A DNA stretch of 20,817 nt from assembly GCA_032718475.1 (NCBI GenBank), contig JAUCBJ010000982.1, positions 1 through 20,817 on the forward strand, given 5' to 3'. The stretch's first letter is position 1. The number at the start of each line of letters is the position of its first letter. Under the pieces are notes generated by a model that was not told the DNA's origin, did not search any database, and was given only the letters and a program-made list of their open reading frames with translations. The stretch is from Nemertoderma westbladi (Eukaryota; Xenacoelomorpha; Nemertodermatida; Nemertodermatidae). Shown in pieces: positions 9,038 through 16,702 of the stretch. The position numbers and the translations under genes were made by a program.

Positions 9038-9170
9038 TGATAGTAATCTTGATCGATTATGGGATTATCAGGCGATACAGGATTATTTGGTAGATGAAAG
9101 AAATCCTTATTTGTAGATTTATGCTTCTTGCATATTAAGATACCCAACCCTTTGGGTGAGATTAAAATAA

Positions 9171-9316
9171 CTCATTGGGTGAGGGGGGGCATATTCGTAC
9201 ATAACTCGCAAGTGGGGGGGGGGGGGGGGGGGGCATAGTCGTACATTATTGAGCAATGGGAGGGGGGGGGGGGTGTTGTACATAACTCGGCAGTGGTGAG
9301 GGGGGGGGGGGGGTAA
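9171..9316. repeat. four ~35-bp units with long poly-G runs
   Basis: Units such as ctcattgggtgaggggggg + catattcgtacataa, ctcgcaagtgg(G-run) + catagtcgtacattat, gagcaatggga(G-run) + tgttgtacataa, and ctcggcagtggtga(G-run). G-runs of about 7, 21, 12 and 14 bases vary in length. The array separates the Helitron-like element from the 3' end of the exon cluster. Confidence 0.85.
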
Positions 9317-9377
9317 AATAATACAATTATAAAAACAAAAATTACTTTATTTTTATCTACCTAACTTTATATCAGCA

Positions 9378-9383
9378 TTTATT
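9378..9383 (-). promoter_or_regulatory. possible poly(A) signal AATAAA
   Basis: AATAAA on the minus strand lies 5 bases beyond the TGA stop of the last exon at 9388-9522. The spacing is unusually short for a 3' UTR, and the hexamer is common in AT-rich DNA, so support is moderate. Confidence 0.35.
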
Positions 9384-9387
9384 TAAC

Positions 9388-9522
9388 TCAAAGTAAACTA
9401 ACAATCTGAGGCCGAACAGACGAATGGCCGGACTGTGTAGCCGCGCAACTATGATGGATTGACCCAGTAGATCCGATGCTACCGCGATAGGAAACTTTGG
9501 ACATAGAGTCCCCAATATCATC
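9388..9522 (-). CDS. putative terminal exon, Ser/Gly-rich
   Basis: The acceptor CCACTTACAG precedes 44 open codons (DDIGDSMSKVSYRGSIGSTG ... HSSVRPQIVSLL) and TGA at 9388-9390. The composition is serine- and glycine-rich. The text SVRPQI followed by GTTAGTTTACT is homologous to the end of the exon at 10519-10759 (SSRPEI followed by GTAAGTTTACT). So GTTAGT here is probably a relic donor site now read as coding. Its phase (0) joins cleanly with the exon at 9679-9788. The protein family is not recognised. Confidence 0.45.
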   Translation of the reverse strand, partial: DDIGDSMSKVSYRGSIGSTGSIHHSCAATQSGHSSVRPQIVSLL

Positions 9523-9678
9523 CTGTAAGTGGTAAGTCCATTAACTAATAGGGTTGTCAGGATGGTAAATAGTAGTGAGTTAGACTGACGATGTAATAAT
9601 GCACTTTTATAGTAAGTTAGACTGAGGAATACCAACAAAGTAATAGACCAGATATAAATATAAATCATATAAACTTAC

Positions 9679-9788
9679 CAATGACGGAGTAGAAACTCCA
9701 TGGCCGAACTCAATAACGGGAATACAGGGCACATCTGATGCCAGGACCATATCAATGTCGTTATTTACCTCACTAGCCTCATCCAGAA
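9679..9788 (-). CDS. putative internal exon
   Basis: Bounded by a good acceptor (CTAATGTTTAAG, with a branch-like CTAAT) and a strong donor (GTAAGT at 9673-9678). It carries two bases plus 36 codons, LDEASEVNNDIDMVLASDVP followed by CIPVIEFGHGVSTPSL, with no stop. The frame continues in phase into the exon at 9388-9522. The start resembles VLQEAINPTEDVHM of the exon at 11267-11404, suggesting duplication. Acidic, with no recognised domain. Confidence 0.5.
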
Positions 9789-9953
9789 CTTAAACATTAG
9801 TATAAAGGAAAATCATTTAAATGAGAAATAATATAAATATATTGTATAAAGAAACCCGGCAGCAAATAGGTTGCAGTATGTGTGCGCCGAAATTTAGACA
9901 ATATTATGGATAATTTAGTAAATATAGCTTATGATATATTTAAGTTAACTAAC

Positions 9954-10031
9954 CATCGGTTCTGGATCAGATAGGAGGCCAGTCTGGACAGCGCCACTCT
10001 CGGCGGCCTCGATATCGAACATCTCGACATC
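9954..10031 (-). CDS. putative small internal exon, 26 codons
   Basis: The acceptor TATTACAG precedes exactly 26 codons, DVEMFDIEAAESGAVQTGLL and then SDPEPM, followed by the donor GTTAGT at 9948-9953. DVEMFDIEAAESG is similar to DAEVDEMAAESTAG encoded just upstream (about 10090), so the exon looks like a tandem duplicate. Its phase does not join cleanly to the exon at 9679-9788, which may mean decay, an alternative junction or an assembly error. Confidence 0.35.
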
Positions 10032-10049
10032 CTGTAATATACATTATAC

Positions 10050-10276
10050 TGAACTGCCGCGTCCATGCCAGCAGTACTCTCTGCTGCCATTTCATCCACC
10101 TCAGCATCCTGTACGACTTCAAGATGAACACCCGCATCCATGTTTCCTACCCATATATCTTTACTCTCGTGGTAGAGTCTCATGATGCAGGTACTTTTCT
10201 GATGTGACCTCTTCCCGCAACGTCCTTGGCAATAGGAACACGTTTTGCGTCCCTTACATTTAGTTGGTTTAGTGAA
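10050..10276 (-). CDS. putative exon with a zinc-knuckle-like Cys/His cluster
   Basis: The acceptor TTTATTTCAG precedes 75 open codons in phase with the upstream exon at 10519-10759. It encodes KCKGRKTCSYCQGRCGKRSH then QKSTC, giving C-x2-C-x3-C-x4-H-x4-C with a further upstream cysteine, a pattern like zinc knuckles that bind nucleic acid or protein. It continues to MDAGVHLEVVQDAEVDEMAA. The exon end is uncertain: an open frame continues to 9929, or an 18-base GT...AG segment (10032-10049) separates it from the next exon-like block. No known family identified. Confidence 0.4.
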
Positions 10277-10518
10277 CTGAAATAAAAATTATAATTTATG
10301 TTGATTATATAATTAACTGTTAGTTACATCAATATTTTAAAATAAACACTTTAAATGTTTAGTCTCAGTTTTAAAGTACCGAAATGCATTGTATTCCAGT
10401 AATTTCATTTGTACAATTGTTAGTTACCATTAATTAAATACATATAATATTATTAATACCAAACTACAATAGTGAGTAATTCAACTAGGTTTCTGTATAA
10501 TGTATTGAGTAAACTTAC
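10277..10518 (-). other. putative intron
   Basis: Starts GTAAGTTTACTC and ends TTTTTATTTCAG on the minus strand. It is AT-rich and 242 bases long. It joins two exons whose frames match (phase 0). Confidence 0.45.
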
Positions 10519-10759
10519 GATTTCTGGACGGGAAGACGGACAGCCGGATGGTTGAGCGGCGTTCCTCCTACAGGTTGAATCATTAGACCCGATACTGCGT
10601 ACAGAACTGACACCCGGCAGTACCAATACTGCGAACAGAACCGAGACTACCGACAGACTCGATACTACCTACATCTGAACATTCAGACATAGCGTCACCT
10701 CTGATATCAGTTGCGTCTTGCAGAGCTGATGATTTCTTCCCCTTACGGGACGACATTCC
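10519..10759 (-). CDS. putative exon with start codon, Ser-rich repeats, frameshifted
   Basis: The acceptor TTTTTATATCCACAG leads within three bases to an ATG (10754-10756). The open frame begins MSSRKGKKSSALQDATDIRG and contains reiterated SIESVGSLGSVRSIGTAG. After that an extra base in the GGG at about 10612 forces a change of frame. The reading then continues as VSSVRSIGSNDSTCRRNAAQ to SSRPEI and the strong donor GTAAGT (10513-10518). The basic N-terminus and Ser/Gly tract suggest a disordered region. It shares the plan DI-GD-MS ... SxRPxI with the exon at 9388-9522. Single-base break: genuine lesion or sequence error. Confidence 0.4.
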
Positions 10760-10969
10760 CTGTGGATATAAAAATTACTCGATCCTCGGCCTCGATCCTA
10801 GGAACTGTAGACTCCACTAACAATAGCGGCCTCTTCGACATACTTGAAGAACATTAATAATTATTAAACATAAATACAAAACATTAAAAAAAAAATTAAA
10901 TAATTAATTATACCAGTTAAATTATATCGTATAATATTATACCTAAATGCAGCTGAACTAAACTGTAGG

Positions 10970-11012
10970 TTAATATATTAATAAAAATAATAATAATAAT
11001 AATAAAAATAAA
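10970..11012. repeat. (AAT)n-like microsatellite
   Basis: Imperfect aataataataataat run within a broadly AT-rich, apparently non-coding stretch (10860-11266). Confidence 0.7.
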
Positions 11013-11266
11013 CGCGGTAGTGAAGTGGGAATAGACCACCAATTCAAGAAAATATCTCAATAAAATACCGATAATCAATATCATATAAATAAATATTATT
11101 ATAGTGTGGAATTCTTGTAAAAATATCATTTGATGTCGCAGTACATATAGTATGTAATACATAGGGGATGATTGTAACTAACCACAGAGCAATTTAAGAA
11201 ATGATTTTAACAAATTAAATAAATAATATATATTATTAAGATTATATATAATATAGATACACTTAT

Positions 11267-11404
11267 AATCTGAGGTTTAGAAGCTAGACGGCCGGACACT
11301 GTATACGATCTATGGGGCAGGTCAGATTCAACAACGGTAGTAAATAACTCCGCTGCAACTGACATATGTACGTCCTCCGTAGGGTTAATAGCTTCCTGGA
11401 GAAC
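11267..11404 (-). CDS. putative exon, duplicate of the downstream exons
   Basis: The acceptor TTGTTTAG is followed by exactly 46 codons in phase 0: VLQEAINPTEDVHMSVAAEL ... TVSGRLASKPQI. The end PQI followed by ATAAGT aligns with the PQI/GTTAGT and PEI/GTAAGT ends of the other exons, so the donor appears mutated from GT to AT. The beginning aligns with the exon at 9679-9788. It looks like a fused or duplicated form of those exons and is probably non-functional unless another donor is used. Confidence 0.4.
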
Positions 11405-11499
11405 CTAAACAATTAATTATAAATATTGAGTTTGAGATAATAAATATTCACTCTACGAATTTTAAATGCAAATTTATTGATTAAATGGAGTTTTTTAAT

Positions 11500-11730
11500 T
11501 ACTGGTAGCAATAATTTGGAATTAATATTAAGTAGTAAAAAAAAATGTCACCTCGTCTATTTGGGACGTCTATTAAGAACGCTACGTATCGCTCGCCATC
11601 CACACCAATATGTATCGCCCCACCTCGTCTCCTTGGGGGGGCGCAGTAACGATACGATTGTTGCACACGATTGTACACGATTGTTGCAAGACGAAAAGAT
11701 ACACATGCAATACCGATTTCAAACAAACAA
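11500..11730 (-). other. weakly coding-like minus-strand stretch
   Basis: A frame reading GGAIHIGVDGERYVAFLIDV is open here, with CCCAAATAGACGAGGTG and CCCAAGGAGACGAGGTG as a short direct repeat 70 bases apart. It could be a further exon of the cluster, but I cannot place its splice sites. The opposite-strand 155-codon frame at 11477-11944 looks like chance. Confidence 0.2.
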
Positions 11731-11860
11731 TTATTTAGAAAAGGGATATGCTGAGAAAATGGATAACCCAGACAGAACTACTGATCAGACATACTATCTT
11801 CCTCATCATTATATCATCATGTCCAGGTTTATGGACATATTAGAGTTGTTAACGATTGTC

Positions 11861-11967
11861 AGGATAAACAGGTGGTCACATGTTCGACCCCTTCTCTTAT
11901 CCCATTTTATGGAAAATATAAAAAGTAAACACAAAATAGGATAAACGGATGGTCATGGGTTCAATCC
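11861..11967 (+). repeat. two tRNA-like B-box segments, SINE relic
   Basis: A 30-base sequence AGGATAAAC(A/G)G(G/A)TGGTCA... occurs at 11861-11890 and 11938-11967, 77 bases apart. Each ends in a B-box-like word, gttcgaccc and gggttcaatccc. The second continues to tactcgcgacca, like a tRNA 3' end. No matching A box or cloverleaf is evident, so this is at most a decayed tRNA-derived SINE. Confidence 0.3.
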
Positions 11968-12053
11968 CTACTCGCGACCAATATAAAACCAACTCAAAAT
12001 AAGTTAAACATAGAATAACTACACTGAAAAAACATAACCCCTGTTTTACCTTA

Positions 12054-12136
12054 AAAAACCGCCAGTTTCCCGAAAAAACCGCTGGTGGTTTTTATTGCAT
12101 TTTAACCGGGGTTTTTTCGGGGAATCGGCGGTTTTT
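12054..12136. repeat. imperfect inverted repeat, ~31-base arms
   Basis: The left arm 12054-12085 (AAAAACCGCC ... CCCGAAAAAACC) pairs with 12106-12136 (GGTTTTTTCGGGG ... GGCGGTTTTT) around a ~20-base loop, with a few mismatches. It lies just inside the CACTG terminus. Confidence 0.75.
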
Positions 12137-12179
12137 ACATATAAATAACCAGGGTTATAAATTAAGGGTTGTCAAAAAA

Positions 12180-12540
12180 AAACCGTGGTTTATTCACCGT
12201 AACCCACGGCCGTTTTCTAAAAATAACAGTGGTTTCTTAAAACATAAACGCCGATTCTCCAATTATAACCGTGGTTTATTCACAATATTACCAGTGGTTT
12301 TCCGAAAATAACCGTGGTTTATTAAAACACAAACGCCGATTCTCCAATTATTACCATGGTTTATTCACAATATTACCAGTGGTTTTCCGAAAATAACCGT
12401 GGTTTATTCACAATATTACCAGTGGTTTTCCGAAAATAACCATGGTTTATTAAAACACAAACGCCGATTTTCCAAAAATAAATGTGATTTATTCACAATA
12501 TTACCAGTGGTTCTCTGAAAATAACCATGGTTTATTAACC
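12180..12540. repeat. subterminal array of ACC-NN-GGTTT motifs, nested 42/43-bp units
   Basis: About a dozen copies of (A)ACC(GT/AT/AG)GGTTT occur. They are built into two alternating units: unit A (aaccgtggtttattcacaat + attaccagtggttttccgaaaat) and unit B (aaccgtggtttattaaaaca + caaacgccgattctccaattat). The motif is partly palindromic (AACCATGGTT). Such arrays in CACTA transposons are transposase-binding sites. The array ends in a C12 run at about 12539. Confidence 0.75.
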
Positions 12541-12655
12541 CCCCCCCCCCCAAATCAGATAATAAAAGTTTATATAATTCAGCATATTATTAATTCTTAT
12601 TCAACCGTCTCCATTCTCAATATTCAACTAATTAATAATATCATTAATTATATTA

Positions 12656-12943
12656 TCAGGTAAACATAACAGGTATAAATATTAGACTTTCACGATTATT
12701 TCCAATAATGTTCTGCTTTCCGGATGTGCTCGGGGTGTTAGAAACACCACCGACCCCAACATTGTCGTCTCCATCTTGTGTAACGGCGCCAACAACATCT
12801 TTGCGGCATCGTGGGCATTGCACCCAATCGTCTCCAATAACAATCTCACAGCACATTTTAATTAATGGTGGAGCAGGAGTGCCACATCCGGAGCAGAAGA
12901 GAAATCCATCAGGAAGGGATTTACCGCACTGGCAGGATCTCAT
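12656..12943 (-). CDS. small double zinc-ribbon protein
   Basis: A 95-codon ORF with an ATG at 12941-12943 and a TGA at 12656. Two cysteine sets follow the start. CQCGKSLPDGFLFCSGCG (residues about 4-21) is C-x-C-x10-C-x2-C. MCCEIVIGDDWVQCPRCRK (about 30-48) is C-C-x10-C-x2-C. This is the layout of tandem zinc ribbons (DZR-like), which bind nucleic acids or proteins. The C-terminal half is Gly/Asp-rich and probably unstructured. It lies between the transposase ORF and the subterminal array, in the same direction, 240 bases downstream of the transposase stop. It could be an accessory gene of the element, a last exon, or a captured host gene. The whole ORF is intact. Confidence 0.55.
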   Translation of the reverse strand: MRSCQCGKSLPDGFLFCSGCGTPAPPLIKMCCEIVIGDDWVQCPRCRKDVVGAVTQDGDDNVGVGGVSNTPSTSGKQNIIGNNRESLIFIPVMFT

Positions 12944-13182
12944 GATATAATATAATTAGTCTTATATTGCTAATATATACCGTGGTTCGGCTATATACCT
13001 ATAATAATTACTTAAAAAAATATTATACCAAGCCTAGGACCAACAGTTTTTGGTAATAAGACGAGGAGCTATATTACTTGAAATAGCTACTTGGGCAAAT
13101 ACTTGGTTTAATTATATTTATATAAATTTAGATTACGGCCCCATGAATAAAGTGTAAGATTAAGTTAAACACAATAAGAATT

Positions 13183-14010
13183 TTACAACTCTAACTTATA
13201 GTTCACCACAATTAATTCTTTATAACTCTTTGGCCGCAGTTCTATTGGGAGATATTCAAATGAAGATAACCAAACTCCCAATGTTGGCACGAATTCATTC
13301 GATATTATATATGAGCAAATGTGGCTGCAATAGCCTTCGGTTAATAAAGGTTGAACCATGATAAGTAAATCTTTCCCTCCTTTGTAGATGTATTGTTCAG
13401 TAATCAGCCCAAAAAATGGAAGGGAATCTTTCAAGCCAAGAAGTATCATACTTTTGTTAGACACATAATTTTGGTTATAATACTTAGTTTTCCCGAAGGC
13501 CTGCAAGTCAGTATTGTGTCCAAATCTGCTACATGTAGTGGATTTTTTATAGCCACGAACAATTTCATATAAAAAACCAGATGAATTTATAGACAAATAA
13601 TAGCACACATTTTCTTGATGCCTGGCTGCCAAATATTTTGGAATGTTTTTATATGATTGTTGGCTTTTGAGCCACCGTTTTAGTACACCGTGCTGGGCTT
13701 CAAATCTCATGGCCCAACGGCATCGGGGGGGACCAAAGTTTATAATGTCATCTACAATGTGTGAAGTGAAATGCAGTTTTGGAAAAGAACGTTGATACAG
13801 TTTAATAAACATCTTGCCGTGTGTATGGATAAGCCAATCTAATAGACAGAGTTCGTCAGCAGTGATGGTAAAAGACATGCATATTTCAACTATTCCATAA
13901 AGTTTTAAGAAGCATTGCCAATGATCACTGGTTTCGATAAATAATTCACCTATAGCAACAGGCAATAGACAAAGCAAAAGCCACATTTGAATGGCAGTTT
14001 GAATGGCAAG
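13183..14010 (-). pseudogene. CACTA/EnSpm-like transposase, C-terminal portion
   Basis: An open frame of up to 299 codons. The family-like part starts near 14010; the first ~25 codons look like read-through of AT-rich DNA. Recognisable order: WLLLCLLPVAIGELF, then a helical region with ITADELCLLDWLIHTHGKMF. Next comes the block PKLHFTSHIVDDIINFGPP, RCRWAMRFEAQHGVLKRW and NIPKYLAARHQ, the 'PKxHF ... FGP ... WxMRFEAxH ... K ... NIxKxLAxRHQ' signature of animal transposase-derived proteins. I associate it with the DUF4218-like C-terminal half of CACTA transposases. The remaining ~130 residues to the TAA at 13183 are less conserved. The catalytic N-terminal half is absent, so this is a 5'-truncated copy or an exon whose partners I cannot see. 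Confidence 0.6.
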
Positions 14011-14050
14011 AAAAAGTACTGTACTACCCAACTCAAAATTTGGTATATTA

Positions 14051-14603
14051 TAAATATTATTATATCGTACACGTTGGAACACAGAAACATACTATACTGT
14101 ACAGTAGAATCCACTCTAATCTACTTTGCTAAGGTACTTGTGCACTTTATTATCTGTACTATCCCTTACGGTATCGATTTATGGAGACGGGTACAATAAA
14201 ATAAGATGCACAGTACAGTAGAATGTAGAAAGGAGCTAAACTGGAAATAACAAATATAGTTACCGTAGAAACAAATCAAACATACAAATTCATATTTTGA
14301 TGAAAATATATGGATTATAACTTTGTTATTGATGTTTTCGGGAATTCTCAAACAAATGACTGACAATGCAGCATATTAAAATGCACGCGATAAAATTTTA
14401 GGTGTCAGAAAATAAACGTAATAAAACGTAATAAGTGCTAATAGGGTTAACTAATTTTAAATATTGTAGTGTGCAGAGTTACAAAAAGAGCCATAATAGA
14501 ATCTTTGATATACTGTATAGTAGTACATAGCAGTAGCAGGTCTACAACGTACACACTACACACACGCTCTACAGTGTAGTAGGCCTACACCTACAGTACC
14601 ATG
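14051..14603. other. AT-rich non-coding stretch
   Basis: Several TACTGTACAGTA-like palindromic words (about 14090-14110, 14205-14220, 14510-14525). No coding-like frame. Confidence 0.5.
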
Positions 14604-15730
14604 TTAATTATCCATTCCCCTGGATACATATCTACCAACTTTTATCCATGTTCTTCCCCATTGCACACAATGTAGACCTGTACCTACTTGGAAAGCCAAA
14701 CTACCCTTGAAACCAGACATTATGGCACTTGGATATACCCGGAGTTAACGGTTTCATGTAACTCCCATGTTCAATTGACTTTGAACAAATCGCGAAATGG
14801 GCTCCTTTGGGTTGATTGACTCTCATTGTCTGGCAAGTGCCCAGTCCCCATGATAGTGTACCTGTTCAGAGAGAGGTGCTTTCTTTCCTTCTATGGAATA
14901 TGGGGCCTTAACCCACCACATTATGCACCACATTGCTAAGCTAACTTGATCACGTATTTTCATGTGGTCGCAAATAATTTTCAACTAAACTTGATAAAGT
15001 CTTATTTATGTAGGGATGCCATATAAAATAACTTAAATAAATATAATAAATCCAGTATAGAAGTGAGAAAAGTTATATTATTTCTTAACCAAATTAATTA
15101 TCAGTAATATACCGGTAATAGAAACAAGATCGTTATTATTTCTATATTACAAATCGTGATGAAATTTATTGTATGCAATAAAGAATAGTCTTTCTGTGTT
15201 TTTAATTAATTTTTTATTTTATTTATTTATTTGATTCGCTTTTAATGTCACAGTTTTTATAGTTTAATTTTAAAGTGTGAACTAATAATGTAATTTTAAT
15301 CGAGTTCAGGATATTAAATGAAAGTAAATACGCTTCTTGTTTACTAATAATGTAAATTAATACATTTTTTGTTTATAACCTCGCCATTTACATGAATTAT
15401 AATTATTAGGAAAACATGTAGAACATTATACATTAAAGTCACAGGTGGAAGGAAGATTAGAGTAGCAGCAGCAGTGCACATAACATAGTTAGCTAGCAGA
15501 ACCAGCAAGAAAGCGCCCTTTTAGACGCACAGCCCACCCACCACTCACATATCAGAGTACTTCCCATTGAATGATTGATTGAAATTGTATAACGGTAGTT
15601 GGCTAGCTTTGATGAGCGCCGCTGTCCCATAGGGCTAATGTAAAAATACTCTCTCTTGGAAAACGATTTTCTGAGTAGATACACTTGGAACCAAATGTAC
15701 CAATGTGGGTCCAGGGGAATGGATAATTAA
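14604..15730. mobile_element. non-autonomous element with 17-bp TIRs and TTAA sites
   Basis: TTAA (14604-14607) is followed by TTATCCATTCCCCTGGA (14608-14624). The exact reverse complement TCCAGGGGAATGGATAA (15710-15726) is followed by TTAA (15727-15730). The enclosed 1119-bp segment has no transposase-like coding sequence. TTAA duplication is the hallmark of piggyBac-type elements, although piggyBac termini usually begin CCC, which is not so here; another TTAA-targeting group is possible. The interior around 15000-15400 is very AT-rich. Confidence 0.6.
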
Positions 15731-15750
15731 ATTCGTACTGTATCACTTCC

Positions 15751-15802
15751 ACACATTGCAGACCAAATGAAACACCACACATTGCAGACCAAATGAAACA
15801 CC
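15751..15802. repeat. exact 26-bp tandem duplication
   Basis: acacattgcagaccaaatga + aacacc occurs at 15751-15776 and 15777-15802. It lies 20 bases outside the right end of the TTAA-bounded element. Confidence 0.9.
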
Positions 15803-16001
15803 AATGACAACTACACGTCTTACAAAAACGCAGCCATTATGGGTTCAGATTACTGCTGTCTAAGCATGTTTTATAAGGACCAGTTGAATTACTGGGAATT
15901 TAGAAAAACATGCATATGTAACCTCCGTATCTTCAATTGCCTTTCCCTCTAATGTAAATCAAAATTACGGGTCAATTTACCGCAGGCAAAATCAATTGTC
16001 T

Positions 16002-16036
16002 GACAGGACATTCCTGTCAGACAGGAATGACCTGTC
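16002..16036. repeat. 35-bp near-perfect palindrome
   Basis: GACAGGACATTCCTGTC (16002-16018), one spacer base, then GACAGGAATGACCTGTC (16020-16036). The arms pair with a single mismatch. Each arm is itself partly palindromic (GACAGG/CCTGTC). Confidence 0.85.
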
Positions 16037-16106
16037 TCACAGTTAGAAGCAAAACGTGTGGATTTAATATAGCACTGTATCCCTACCCCCCACCCCCCAC
16101 CCCTTA

Positions 16107-16177
16107 ATTAACTTATCTACATTCATGAAGGGCCTATGACTTTCGATGGTGTTGCGTTATTTTATATATATAGCTAA
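16107..16177. repeat. dispersed repeat, short copy
   Basis: aacttatctacattcatgaa + gggcctatgactttcgatgg followed by ttgcgttattttatatatat matches 19829-19873 plus 20043-20070. In this copy about 170 internal bases are missing. Confidence 0.75.
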
Positions 16178-16616
16178 TGGTCTGAATGTAGAAACAGCGA
16201 AAGTAAAGGTACATATATTATATGTTAATAAATTCACAAAGAAGGACAGGACTGACACGACGGTATTCAATATCTGTTCGAATGTTTATTCCCTTAGCAT
16301 TCTCATTGCTGCTTCTATCAGTCTATACTATGTTAGTGCCATATACCGTAGCAACTAACAACATTCTATAGCCAGGTTGGTGGAAAAGCCGTTCAAAAAT
16401 AAATCACGGTTGGTTAGATTTCTAAGCGGCGTCAAGAAGCGTTATGGTTAATACAGTAGATACTGCACTGTTGGCTCATCCGGGGTTGGCGGACACCGCG
16501 GCTGTCACTCATCCTGGACCTGTCCTGCATTGTATATTTGACAAAAGGTAGCGGCAGCCACACTCTTTAAATCACTTAGATTTAAGTAGGCCTACCTGTC
16601 TTCAGTCTGGGTAACA

Positions 16617-16702
16617 GACGTTTCGGTCTAAGACGTTTTGGCCTAGGACGTTTCGGCCCAATGAATGAAATGCAAGATTTGCTTGTCGGACGTTTTGGCC
16701 CA
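16617..16702. repeat. (R)GACGTTTYGGCCYA 15-bp repeat
   Basis: Units agacgtttcggtcta (16617), agacgttttggccta (16631) and ggacgtttcggccca (16646) are adjacent, and ggacgttttggccca (16688) follows after a 27-base gap. The units vary in C/T at fixed positions. Confidence 0.8.

Larger units (their letters stand above)
5943..9040 (-). mobile_element. decayed Helitron-like element, Rep/HUH + helicase + GIY-YIG
   Basis: Coding remnants of one large protein run leftwards for about 3.1 kb with several frameshifts and stops. Three domains are in order: a Rep-like region with an HxH motif (8064-9037), a PIF1-like SF1 helicase (6360-7860) and a GIY-YIG nuclease (5943-6330). The Rep-helicase order is that of Helitrons, rolling-circle-type transposons whose HUH Rep nicks and rejoins one strand while the helicase unwinds. 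Terminal features (5' TC, 3' hairpin with CTRR) were not identified. The direct repeat and the minisatellite at 5317-5942 may belong to the 3' end. With so many lesions this copy cannot encode an intact protein. Confidence 0.75.
12022..14050 (-). mobile_element. 3' part of a CACTA/EnSpm-like transposon
   Basis: The terminus CACTGAAAAAACATAACC at 12022 is followed inward by a hairpin (12054-12136), an array of ACCNNGGTTT motifs (12180-12540), a zinc-ribbon ORF and a transposase-like ORF, all reading toward that terminus on the minus strand. CACT(A/G) ends and repeated subterminal motifs are typical of CACTA elements. I find no matching inverted terminus to the right up to about 14.6 kb. The element is therefore either truncated or larger than I can delimit. 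Confidence 0.5.
15803..16600. other. non-coding stretch with C-run and dispersed repeat
   Basis: Contains the palindrome at 16002-16036, a C-rich run at about 16084-16104 and the dispersed repeat copy at 16107-16177. The plus-strand frame at 16146-16358 has no recognisable content. Confidence 0.5.

Noticed and set aside
11477-11944. 155-codon plus-strand open frame
   Set aside because: Composition is irregular, it runs through the B-box repeat and an AT-rich flank, and no motif is recognisable. The opposite strand looks more protein-like in part.
11938-11985. Possible tRNA gene
   Set aside because: Only a B-box-like word and a CCA-like end are present; no acceptor stem, D-arm or anticodon arm can be drawn.
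13987-14199. 70-codon plus-strand frame overlapping the transposase 5' side
   Set aside because: Low-complexity AT-rich shadow with no recognisable content.
14608-15726. Protein gene inside the TTAA-bounded element
   Set aside because: Only a 63-codon minus-strand frame at 15493-15684 is open; no transposase motif is present.
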